From: Leptodontidium sp. MPI-SDFR-AT-0119
Taxonomy: Eukaryota; Ascomycota; Leotiomycetes; Helotiales; Leptodontidiaceae
Length of the DNA stretch: 64,000 bases
Assembly (NCBI GenBank): GCA_020726505.1
Contig: JAHLEZ010000002.1
Span: 4,960,001-5,024,000 of the forward strand
Direction: 5' to 3'
The notes under the pieces were generated by a model. The model did not search any database. It was not told the DNA's origin and saw nothing but the letters and a program-made list of their open reading frames with translations. Position numbers and translations under genes: made by a program. Below are positions 36,352 to 45,999 of this stretch, piece after piece; position 1 is the stretch's first letter, and each line of letters begins with the position of its first letter.

Positions 36352-37231
36352 TTTGGGGGATGGAGATGGGTTGTGAGTGTGATAGTGAGAGAGTGGTGTG
36401 GGCTGTGGGCGAGGAAGGTGCGGGTGTGTTGTAATTATCTGGGAAGCAAATCCCACATCAATTGGAGAAATATAAACACATTGTCTGTCTCAAAGTTCAA
36501 GCAGAATCATCTGAATTCAGTATTAAGAAAAATACAAGTAAACCAACGGCACCAGCGTATGGATGAGGGAACCTATCGATCACTTATCTTTCCCATTACA
36601 TTATCTATCAATGAGCGGTGAGAGAAAATAGAAAGGCGACAAACGGTTTATGCTGTGTGACAGAAAATACCGTGCTGCATGGGGTATCGGGTGATTTATC
36701 TCATACATGTGCGACTTGATTAACATCTACGCACGGGCTTCGTGTATCCAACGACCAGTTTGTTTGAACCGTGAAACAGAGATCATGCTGAGGTGGGTTG
36801 GAGAAGCATTCAACTGCATCTGTTAACTCCAGACGTGTATTTAATTATCCTGGCATGACTCCGAGACTTTGATACCTGAAAACTCTGATGACTTCCTGCG
36901 GATTGAAAAGATGGCAAGTTGAACAGTCCTGTTTTGCCATTACGGGGCATAGAGGCCAATTCCACCCACTAACGCAAGCTTATATCACTTCAATAAGAGT
37001 TATTTTTTGTTTTGAAATTGTGAATACGTGAGGTCGGAGCAGATAAGTGGGTGGCAGCTCGAGGTGAATCCCATCCCAAATTCACATCGAGCCCCATCTT
37101 CCTACTTTAAAATGACAACCGACCTCGATCCTTTCCCCAGTTATCCCTTCTTCTATGACGCATAACAACATATTTCTTCTTTCTCCACACCACTTACAAT
37201 ATCTCACATTTCTCCAAAACTCGCAAGGATC
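36352..37231. other. Divergent intergenic region, 0.9 kb
   Basis: Promoters of the permease (-) and the small secreted protein (+). AT-rich, with a C/T-rich leader at 37130-37231. No other feature recognised. This marks the left edge of the accessory island. Confidence 0.5.
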
Positions 37232-38119
37232 ATGCTCCTCACCTCTCTCAATCAAGTCGTGCTGCTTGCAGCTGCATTGCTTCTCCTGGCCACCCATACT
37301 GTCCTTGCTGTCCCCTTGGAAGAGGCCCAACTCACACAACATGCCGGTCTTCCTGAAGGTTACTCTGTCTCTGAACTTCGAATGATCGGTACCTACGGAG
37401 ACAACATCACCATCAACCACACCGGCACAGTCGAGCAGATCTTCGCCCAGCTCGCCGCTGAGCATGCTCATGTCGACTTCTCTGACACTGCCACAGTTGG
37501 TATAGCTGGAGACAGTGATATCAGCAAGGTGGGCCATTATCCCCTCCCCCCCCCCCCCGGTATTGCTTCGCATGCAAAGCTGACTTCAATTCAGCGAGCT
37601 CACTCAGACGTCAACTGCATTCCAGTCCAAGGCCAGAACTGGTATCCTGCAAGAATTGGGCCTATCGAAAGTGGAATCGACTACCTCAATAAAGTCAAAG
37701 CACAGTGTGTTGTCGGTCCTCACAGCTGCGTTCGAATCAGTTGCTCCTATAACGGTGGCATTCACCTGTAAGTTAAGATCGAATCAGTCCCCACTTCTCT
37801 TCATTGTCTCCGTTCGATAATCCAAAATGCGATCCCAGAATCTCTTCTCAACATCACCTTAATTTTGCATTCGCTAACTTCCCAATCAAATAGATGCAAC
37901 AACGTAAGTTGATTTTCTCAGGATACTTATTTTCTCAATTTACTAAACATCACACAGAATGATTATTTATTGAGCCGTGGATGTGGGGATATTGCCACCT
38001 ACGCATCCGCCATTCTCGACAAGTGCACATATTACAAATTCTTGTCGAGTCACGGAACTGGAGGACAGGCTTGGGATACTGAAAATTTCAACATTTGCAT
38101 TTACAATGAACGTTGCTGA
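37232..38119 (+). CDS. Small secreted cysteine-rich protein
   Basis: Four exons, 37232-37528, 37595-37767, 37894-37903 (only 10 nt) and 37958-38119, give 213 residues in phase. A signal peptide ends near residue 26 (LLATHTVLA). The next about 70 residues have no Cys and hold two N-glycosylation sequons (NIT, NHT). The rest carries nine cysteines, in the order DVNC, KAQC, PHSC, RISCSYN, HLCNNN, RGCGD, LDKC, NICIY and ERC. The ISCSYN...CNNN core resembles a family of small secreted ascomycete proteins, of unknown function (recalled, not searched). Intron 1 contains a C-run. Candidate effector-like or niche-interaction protein by features only. Confidence 0.82.
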
Positions 38120-38595
38120 GTCTTGGATAATTGCGTGGCTCTGCAAAAATACTGCATTGGCTGAGAGCTATCACAATCCCAAGTGAACTGATAAGTACAT
38201 CGATCGCTTTTGTTATTGCATTCTATTTTGTACATAGCTTTCGAAGGTCTTAAAAAATGGTTTCGGGGATGGGAGCGAATGGATGGATGGGGTGCAGATG
38301 GGCCGTGGCGTACAGCAATCAATGCATGCCTGACTTGTCAAAGAAATCCCTTTCTGGAGAACAAATGTTTTCTGCTTTGTTTTCTTATATCTTCTATTAT
38401 TCTAAAGGCCGTGGAGTATACCAAAAGCAAGAAGGTACGACTAAAGAGAGGGCTTAACGCTGCCGCGCGAGGCAAACCATACCAAAATATGTATGCGTTT
38501 CTATACTCTACTCTGGGACCTTTTCACGCTAGCATTTAATTGGCTCAAAAAATTCCCGTAATTCTGCGTATAGGGGGATTTTTCTAGTAGTCGTT
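38120..38595. other. Intergenic region before fold-back element
   Basis: The 3' flank of the secreted-protein gene up to the left repeat of the 242-bp fold-back element. No gene supported. Confidence 0.5.
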
Positions 38596-38837
38596 ACCTG
38601 TGTGCTAGCCTAGTCAGCATGACCCCGAAGGCTCCTCTCTTCAGTATTAATCTTCTTCTTATGTACTACGTTAAGGTAGGTACTTGAAGTAAATACTTTC
38701 AAACCAGTTACAAGGCACGCTGGTGCCTTGTCGTGCAAGATCTTAACGTACCTAGTACTAGATAAAGAAGTATATTAATACTAAAGAGAGGAGCTTTCGG
38801 GGCCGTGCAGGATACCTAGGTAGGCTAGCACACAGGT
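38596..38837. mobile_element. 242-bp fold-back element (MITE-like)
   Basis: Near-perfect terminal inverted repeats: the left end ACCTGTGTGCTAGCCT is the exact reverse complement of the right end at 38822-38837. The complementarity continues inward, with gaps, over about 80-100 nt on each side (shared CTCCTCTC, AGTATTAAT, ACGTTAAG), and even the centre folds (CAAGGCAC...GTGCCTTG). There is no coding sequence, so it would be a non-autonomous transposable element. A target-site duplication is not obvious. Related copies elsewhere in the genome would confirm it. Confidence 0.8.
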
Positions 38838-39217
38838 CTCAGTCTGTTGTTTTGTTTATCATCGCTAAAGCTTTAGCGAGTCACCCAAGCTTTCCAGGCT
38901 TCAGAAGCACTGAAGCAGCACGTGGGGTTCAAAAATGCGCCAAGCTGGTAGGCTTGAGATAGCCCCTTGGCGACTACAGGAACAGCAGGTCCTCCGCATC
39001 CCTTCCAATCTTTCCTCCAATGATCATCCTACTCTCTCCCACGATTTCACGGGATCCTGGAGTTGATCACTGCAGTTTACTCGCAGAAATTAATGAGATG
39101 GGAATCCTCCGATGGTTGAGCAGGGGCGGGGACTCTTAAGGTATATGAAGATGGTGAGACCTCTGGGAGTTTGGCCACCAGCCGACTCACTCACTGTGTT
39201 GTACCGTCCACTTCGAA
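38838..39217. promoter_or_regulatory. Promoter region of the phytase
   Basis: About 380 bp between the fold-back element and the phytase ATG. The element therefore lies in the upstream region of the phytase gene. No binding site is named. Confidence 0.4.
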
Positions 39218-41629
39218 ATGAAGCATACATCAATTCTCAGAGACCTGGTATTTGTATGGGGTGTGTTGCAGAGCATTGTACCTGGATCGGCTGCAACTGA
39301 CAAGTTGATCGACCTTCCAATCTCAGCGAAGACACCGGCAGTCGAGTCGGACAATTCTGCTGTCTACCACTCTTCGTCAAGCCCACTTCTTCTTGGGAAT
39401 GATGGCTCAGCAGCAATTGGAGGTTTCCATATTTGGTCACTCGATAGCTCATCGCCGCTGAAAGAAATCTCGTCAAAAGCTACTGGTCGATCGAAACTCG
39501 TGGCCACAGTCTATGGCATCGCCGAGAAAGATTTGATCATTACCATCTCACAGCCAAATAACATCCTTCAAGTATTTGACGTTGATGGATTCCAGGAAAT
39601 CGAAGAGGCTGCAAAACCCTCAATTGGAGATTGGTCGGCTTTGTGCACGTGGAAGAGTCCTAAGAGCGGAACCCAGTACTTTTACCTCTTCGGTAAGAAG
39701 CAAGTGGTCCAATACATGATTAGAGCAGACAAAACTTTCGAGATAGTCGAGGTGGGTCTCCAAAATAGCTCCCTAAGACTGTTCCTGACTGTTGCATCCA
39801 GATCCAAACTTTCAACTTGCCCGTTGAAGCCTCGTCTTGCGCTGTTTCTTTGTACAATGGCCGAGTGTACTTCAGCGGCGATGATAGCAAGACTATATAT
39901 GGATTCAAGACCGAGGAATCTGTCATCGCACCAACTATCACGACATTCTTTGAAGCAGCTGACGATGTGACCGGACTTGTCGTTTATGCCGGAAAGTCAT
40001 CCGACTACCTCTTCGTTGCACAGAAAGATCTCGTCGCCGTCTACACAGGCAGATTCCGTCTCGTCGGCACGATGAAATTGTCAGGTGCCGAAGACATCGA
40101 AGTTCAAGGCTTAGGTGTGTTGCAGGCAAAGACCGCAGACTACCCCGCTGGTGCTCTGACGTATGCGATTGAAGACGAAGATGGAAAGGCTTTTGGCGTA
40201 AGCTCACTCGAGTCTGCCTGGAAATCCCTAAAGATAGAAGCAAACACAGTCTACGATCCGAAAGTCTCATGCAAAGACTGTGTAGAGACAACCTGTAATG
40301 AATGCAGCTTGAGCGGTTTCTGCGAAAAGAAGCGATCTGGAACAACTTGCTCCTGCTTTGCAGGGTTTGCAGGTGCATCATGCAAATCCTTCATATGCAC
40401 TGACAATTGTTCGGGACATGGAGAGTGTGTCGGAGCGAATGAGTGCAAATGCGAAGCTGGATGGGGTGGATTGCACTGCTCATTCCTTCTCGTGGAGCCG
40501 AAATTGGAGACTGATGCCAATGGAGGTGACGGAGACGATCCTGCAATCTGGATTTCGCCAATATCGCCCGAACAATCCCGTATCGTAACGACGACCAAGT
40601 CTGAGCAGGGTGCCGGGCTTGGAGTCTTTGATCTCAGTGGTACACTCCTTCAGACACTCCCTGCAGGTGAGCCGAACAATGTTGATATGATCTACAACTT
40701 CACGCTTGGCAGTGGTAGAACCGTGGATCTCGCGTTTGCGGCTTGCAGGGAGGACAACACACTTTGTCTGTTTGAGATGAGCTCTAATGGTACTCTTTCC
40801 AACATTGCTGGTGGGATTCAGCCTGTGGTAAGCACAAAAATCCTCTTTTCATCGCACTGACATACCAGGCCTGGCTTTCGAAATGCTCAAGAAATATTTA
40901 GTGACATATAACTAGATTACGGATTACGATGTCTACGGATCTTGCTCATACCGCTCGCCACAAACCGGTATTCAATACCTCTTCGTCAACAGCAAGACTG
41001 CAGAGTACCTCCAGTACTCCTTGACTTCCGACGCAAGTGGAACTCTCTCCACAACTCTCGTCAGGCAGTTCCCCGCCGGCTCAGGCGGCCAAGTTGAAGG
41101 GTGCGTTACGGACGAAGCAAACAGCTTCATCTTCGTCGGTGAAGAACCAGAAGGTCTCTGGCGCTACGACGCGGAACCTACAAACCCCGCTCCTGCTGGA
41201 TACAAAGTCGCATCTGTGTCTACCTACCCCGACCACAAAACTGGCAATCTTTACTCAGACGTTGAAGGCGTGACTCTCATCCCTGGAAAGAAACCCTCAG
41301 AAGGCTTCCTCATGGTCAGCTGCCAGGGCGTATCTGGTTACAATGTCTACGAGCGTGCACCGCCTCACAAGTTCGTGGAAACATTCACGATTACCAACTC
41401 TAAAGATGGGAAGGTTGATCATGTCACGAATACGGATGGGATTGCTGCGGTGGGGAACAGATTGAATGAAATGTTCCCCGCGGGCTTGATTGTCGTCCAT
41501 GATGATGCAAATGAGCTGGCTGGTGGAGGGACTGCTGAAGAGGCTAGCTTCAAGTTCGTGAGTCTGGCGGATGTTTTGAGTGAGGAGTTACTAGAAAATG
41601 TCGATACAGTGTGGAATCCGAGGGCATGA
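39218..41629 (+). CDS. Secreted beta-propeller phytase with EGF-like linker
   Basis: Three exons, 39218-39751, 39802-40827 and 40916-41629, give 757 residues, all junctions in phase 0. Signal peptide at residues 1-26. The C-terminal half (about 405-757) has the beta-propeller phytase signatures: DGDDPAIWISPISPEQSRIV, NVDMIYNF, VDLAFAACREDNTL, DYDVYGSC, GQVEGCVTDEAN, YSDVEGVTLI and TDGIAAVGNRL, acidic loops that bind calcium and phosphate in the family. Residues about 40-330 look like a second, diverged propeller. Between them, at about 332-403, lies a Cys-rich EGF-like stretch (CKDC, CNEC, CSCFAGFAGASC, CSGHGEC, CKCEAGWGGLHC). The enzyme hydrolyses phytate outside the cell, releasing phosphate; activity is not proven. 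Confidence 0.93.
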
Positions 41630-42297
41630 GGAGTTTGTCACTGAATAGACCATGTTTCATCTTGTGGTTATACAGCTACGTTGGATTTGAAACCTATCGG
41701 TGTGTCTCTGGAAGCCAGGAGGCATTTTCTATCCAAAACTATGGATCCTGGTATCATTGTATCGTACAATTTCTCCAGACCCTTGGTAGTCTAGACTTAC
41801 AAATCAGTGTCGCCCTTAACCAAACTGTAGCACTTGAGAGATACTGTCTTTGAGTAAAGCTGGGAGTTACTGTAATCGCAGTTAACCAAGACATGGCATT
41901 TGACATTCTCTTGAAGGATCTCCCCTTGTGCATGCAGAAGTCCTTCGAGTGGTCGAAACCACGACCTAATACCTTCTTGCACGCTACACGGCGACGGTGA
42001 GCAAATCGTAAGTAACCACCCTTGGTTTTGTGGACCTGAAAGGATGTTATTAACAGGGGTGCAGCAACTATCGTACCCGACACCAGTGAGGCTGCGCCCA
42101 TATCATATAGAAGCTAAGCGTAGGAAACCTATCAAACATCATTCCAGATAAGATATGAATAAGATGAATTGGTGGATTTGGAGGTAATTGAAAATAGAAG
42201 TACAATCCGTTTCGAATCTTGCTAGAAGCCATCCATCCGTCGCCGAAAGTGAAGCATCGTTTTTGGCATAAGCCCCTTGACCTCGGTTGCGGCAACG
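41630..42297. other. Intergenic region before MITE 2
   Basis: The 3' flank of the phytase gene, about 670 bp. No gene supported. Confidence 0.5.
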
Positions 42298-42536
42298 CGA
42301 GGCTGGCCAAATTCGTCTCTGGTGAAGCGAGTTACTTTCACTGATTCACTTTAAATATCAAAACTAGGGCTTACTTAAACCCGAGCTCGGCTTTTCTTAA
42401 AGTTAATGTTCTGAAATAATTTAGCGACTTTGAGCAGGCTCTCATTTATAAATATATCGAGCTAATACAGAAAGCGAAGGCTACCTAAGTATCTGAGTAG
42501 TCATTACTTCACCGGAGACGAATTTAGCTAGCCTCG
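42298..42536. mobile_element. MITE 2, complete 239-bp copy
   Basis: The left end CGAGGCTGGCCAAATTCGTCTC is mirrored by the right end, which reads CGAGGCTAGCTAAATTCGTCTC on the other strand (about 39 nt of inverted repeat). No coding sequence is inside. ACG flanks both ends, a possible 3-bp target duplication. The right 129 nt (42408-42536) is repeated in inverse orientation at 42808-42935, which shows a family of at least two copies. Confidence 0.75.
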
Positions 42537-42540
42537 ACGT

Positions 42541-42806
42541 GTCACGCGCTCCAATATTGGCGCAGCAAAGGCAGTCGGCAGAAGATTCCTCCATATTATA
42601 ATGCTACGTGACCCAAACCAATTGCTTATGTCATATCTTGTTTTACCTTTTCTATCTAAGGCCAAGTGCTTGTGAATTATTCCACTCGAATCTCTTTAGT
42701 TAATCAAACCACTCTTATTTTTTATTCGCAGTTGTGGATCCTTGTAAGGAGGGGGATGTGCGATCAGACATACTCGGCAGCGACATCCTGGTTTTGGGAA
42801 ACGAGT
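42541..42806. other. Spacer between the two MITE 2 copies
   Basis: A 266-bp AT-rich stretch between the complete and truncated copies, likely the former promoter of the MFS gene. An ATG at 42757 opens a short frame that stops within the truncated copy, so it does not reach the MFS frame. Confidence 0.4.
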
Positions 42807-42807
42807 G

Positions 42808-42935
42808 CGAGGCTAGCCAAATTCGTCTCCGTAAAGCGATGACTACTCAGGCAGGTAGGTAGCCTTCGCTCTTATCGTTACTTAAATACGTTCATAAATG
42901 AGAGCCTGTTAAAAGTCGCTAAACCATTTCAGAAC
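42808..42935. mobile_element. MITE 2, truncated inverted copy
   Basis: A 128-nt stretch that is the reverse complement, with about 15-20 percent changes, of 42408-42536 (shared CGAGGCTAGC end, GACTACTCAG, GTAGCCTTCGCT, AATGAGAGCCTG, TTCAGAAC). The other terminal repeat is missing. It ends at 42935, only 14 nt before the coding-like frame of the MFS exporter, so it has replaced the expected promoter/leader. Confidence 0.75.
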
Positions 42936-43033
42936 ACCAGCGGCTTGCAGTGAGCAATACAGCTACTTCTCAACCCCCTCCAATCGGAACAGATGAACAG
43001 AAAATTGCAGCGACAAAATACCGGTGGAAGTTG

Positions 43034-44896
43034 ATGGCTGGACTTTTCTTTCCTTTTGCACTTCAAGCACTCGACAAAACCATCATAGCCAGTGCATTGC
43101 CGTTCATTGCTTCAGATTTCCGCAAGTATTCCTCCTTAAGCAAGGCCGTGTGCATCTGTCTTGGCCAGTGACCTCGGAGAATATCTACTGATCGTTTGAC
43201 AGATGAACTCTCTCAGCTGAATTGGATCGTCTCGTCTTTCAGCCTGACCTTCGCAGCCTTCATTCCAGCATGGGGTCAATTTGCAGATATATTCGGCAGA
43301 CACACTGCTCTCCAGGCTACTATGGTCATCATGCTCGTGGGAAGCGCAATTTGTGCTGGATCACCAACTTCGGCCTTTCCGCTCCTCCTTTTTGGACGAG
43401 CGCTGCAAGGAGTCGGTGCTGCCGGCATCGACATCCTATCGAAAGTAGTGTTGGCCGACAAAGTTTCACTCAAGGAAAACGCGAAGAACAACTCCATCTT
43501 CGCTTTCGTTGGAGGACTATCCTATAGTGCTGGACCTGCAATTGGAGGACTCCTGACATCAGTCAGTTGGCGGTGGTGCTTTATTCTTAATATTCCAATA
43601 GCGCTCATCGGCATAGTTGTAACTTTCATCGTTCTTCGGAAGGAATTGTTAGGACCACAGAAGATCCCAGGGGTGGATGACGCTGGTTCGCCATTGGAGA
43701 ACTCGACAAGCTTCAGAACGAGGCTCGGAGCCCGACTAGCAACCGTGGACTATGGAGGACAGATTCTGTTTCTCTTTGGCATGAGCTTGCTGATCTTAGC
43801 ACTCACCTGGGGAGGCTCCACATACCCCTGGGCCGATGTTCACGTCTTGGCGCCTCTCATCATCGGTGCAGTCACGTTCATTGGATTCCTCGTGTGGGAA
43901 TACTTGATGGGCTCTGGGAGGGCATTGGCATTGAGGTATCCACGCAAGCAAGCCATGATACCGACCAGGCTCTTGTGGTCAAGAAATGCAGGCCTCCTCT
44001 GTTACATAAATTTCATCACAGGAATGGCAATCTTCTCCATCTTCTACTTCATCGACCTCTACTTTGCCCTCGTCAAAGAAGACTCTCCCAGCAAAGCCGG
44101 CTTTCAGCTCCTCTACTACACCCCCGGCCTTGGAAGTAAGTAAGCCCTTCATTTCTCATTTCCCCCTCTTCGCTCCCAGTCCCGGTCCCGTGCTAACTCC
44201 TCCGGCGCAGTCGGCGTCTGCCTCGCCATGTTCGCCTGCAACGTCTGGCCTCGCAAGACCTGGTGGCCCCTCTCCTTTGGCACGATCGTTGAGCCCACCG
44301 GCATCGTCCTCCTCGCCGTCGCGCTCGGCACCGACCACCTCGCGCTGATCTACGGCATGCTGGCCCTCTCCGGCGTCGGCACCGGCATCCGCTTCATGCC
44401 CGGCACTCTCCACGGCGTCGGCTACTTCCCTCGCGACATCGCCGCAGTCGTCAGCATCATGAGCCTTGCCGGATCCGTCGGCGGCGCCTTCGCCCTGACT
44501 TTGATGTTCACCATCTTCAACAACAAGATGCAGGATCGTGGTATCGACTTGCGGGCCGGGAGCTCGAGTTCCTTTGGGGGCATTGCGGGTTTGGATGAGA
44601 CAGCGCAAAAGTACTTGAGGGATAGCGCGCGAGATAGCATTAGGGTGGCGATGTTTGCGATGACGAGCTTTTTGTGGCTGGGGGTTCCGGTGATGGGGGC
44701 GTTAGGGAATGTGGATATTTCCAAGGGCCAGGAAGCCGAGGTGTTGCAGGAGGAACTGGATTTTAGTGAGAATGTTTGCAAGGGGGCCTATATTGGGAGC
44801 GCGTTGCGGAGGAGGAAGGGGGCTGTGAGGGAGAAGGAGCCCGTTGGGCCAGGACATCAGCAGACGGGGACAGAGTGTCAGGTGGATGCAGTATAA
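43034..44896 (+). CDS. DHA2-type MFS efflux transporter
   Basis: Exons 43034-43121, 43203-44135 and 44211-44896 give 568 residues in phase. Intron 1 uses a GC donor (C|GCAAGT) and a CAG acceptor; intron 2 is GTAAGT..CAG. Fourteen membrane helices are suggested by hydrophobicity. Motif A, GQFADIFGRHTAL, follows helix 2, and motif C, GPAIGGLLTSVSWRW, lies in helix 5, which mark drug/H+ antiporters; similar pumps export fungal metabolites. Coding-like sequence begins earlier, at 42950 (SNTATSQPPPIG...), but that frame has no ATG before a stop, so ATG 43034 is the first usable start and may be a shortened N-terminus. A truncated transposon lies directly upstream. Confidence 0.88.
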
Positions 44897-45436
44897 TAGT
44901 TCGAAGCTCATTGATTTAATACTTTAATACCTGTGACGGTTGGGATCGATTAATGTCCTGAAAAAAAATTTCACTTTGGATTTTGTATTGACATTCTCAG
45001 GGATGCTAATAAACGCGCGACTTGTATAATCCAAGAATCGTTCAAGACGTTGTGCCGCCTACTGCTTCTGATATTAACGTCTGATGAGATCGATGGAAGG
45101 GATGAAGAAAAAGTCGCAGCTGTGTCTGACAACATTGATATCAGAGGCTTGTGTGAGGCACCGGTTGGGACCTGGATAGGTGGCCGGTCCGTGTCGTGGA
45201 GCTAGATAGGCACGAGTGCAAGAGTTTTCAATTTAGTAATGTTGAATCCGTTTCTTTCAAATTCGTTAATCAGATGCAGTTCGAAATTATAGTAAGCCTC
45301 AAAAGTTTTTCGTTTCTCAGCCCTGCCAAATATCTCCAACCTATTTCATAATCCGGAATTCGCACTCTACTTTCCATATCTCTGATATAATTCGCTTTTC
45401 TCCATCATCACTCGACTAGCTACTCTCCCCACGTTC
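44897..45436. other. Intergenic region
   Basis: The 3' flank of the MFS gene, followed by AT-rich sequence. No gene supported. Confidence 0.5.
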
Positions 45437-45834
45437 TCAAGCTCCATACACCACGAAGTAGTCAACCGCAACCCTCAACTCACCCATCGTCACATCCTGA
45501 GATCTCGCATACGGATCATCCCGGCCTCCCAATCTGACTCAAGACAACAACCTCACCCCGCCACTCAACAGGGCTAGAGTCCTTTGTAGCCGTCTTGATC
45601 GATAGATTGGCAACCGGTCCATCATTGCGATAGTTGTCACGACAGTGAACAACAACGGTGTGACCGACATCCAATCCTCGAATGACATTGCGAGGCACAG
45701 GCTTGCGCTCAGGATGAGGATTTCCGGCTCCTAGATGTGCTTTCAAGTCGGGCATGTGGAATAAATTCTCGTCGAATTCGAGTTAGATCTCAGGGTAATC
45801 GACCCAGATGAGGTGTGGGTATGGGGATGTAGGC
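45437..45834 (-). pseudogene. Broken gene of unknown family
   Basis: Two frames on the minus strand look like one disrupted protein. The upstream part (PYPHLIWVDYPEI, then an in-frame TAA, then LEFDENLFHMPDLKAH and on to EVVVLSQIGRPG) ends at a TGA near 45513. One nucleotide out of frame the sequence continues as DDPYARSQDVTMGELRVAVDYF and stops at 45437. Neither break is explained by an intron. The pattern MPDLKAH...DVTMGELRVAVDYF is like that of uncharacterised fungal proteins, but no function is known. Disabled by a 1-nt shift and a nonsense codon, 166 bp from the piggyBac element. Confidence 0.55.
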
Positions 45835-45999
45835 GGGAAGAGGATGCCAAGCTTGGACAAGGGCGTTGGACGAGATGAACCAGCGAAGGGGGTACAGACC
45901 TTGCAGAGAAGCTTGTGGGGTGACGAATACAAGGAAGAACGAAAGAAAGAAGAAGAAAAAGTAACTGTATATTAGTTAGAAAAGTGCTCTTCTTTTGCT

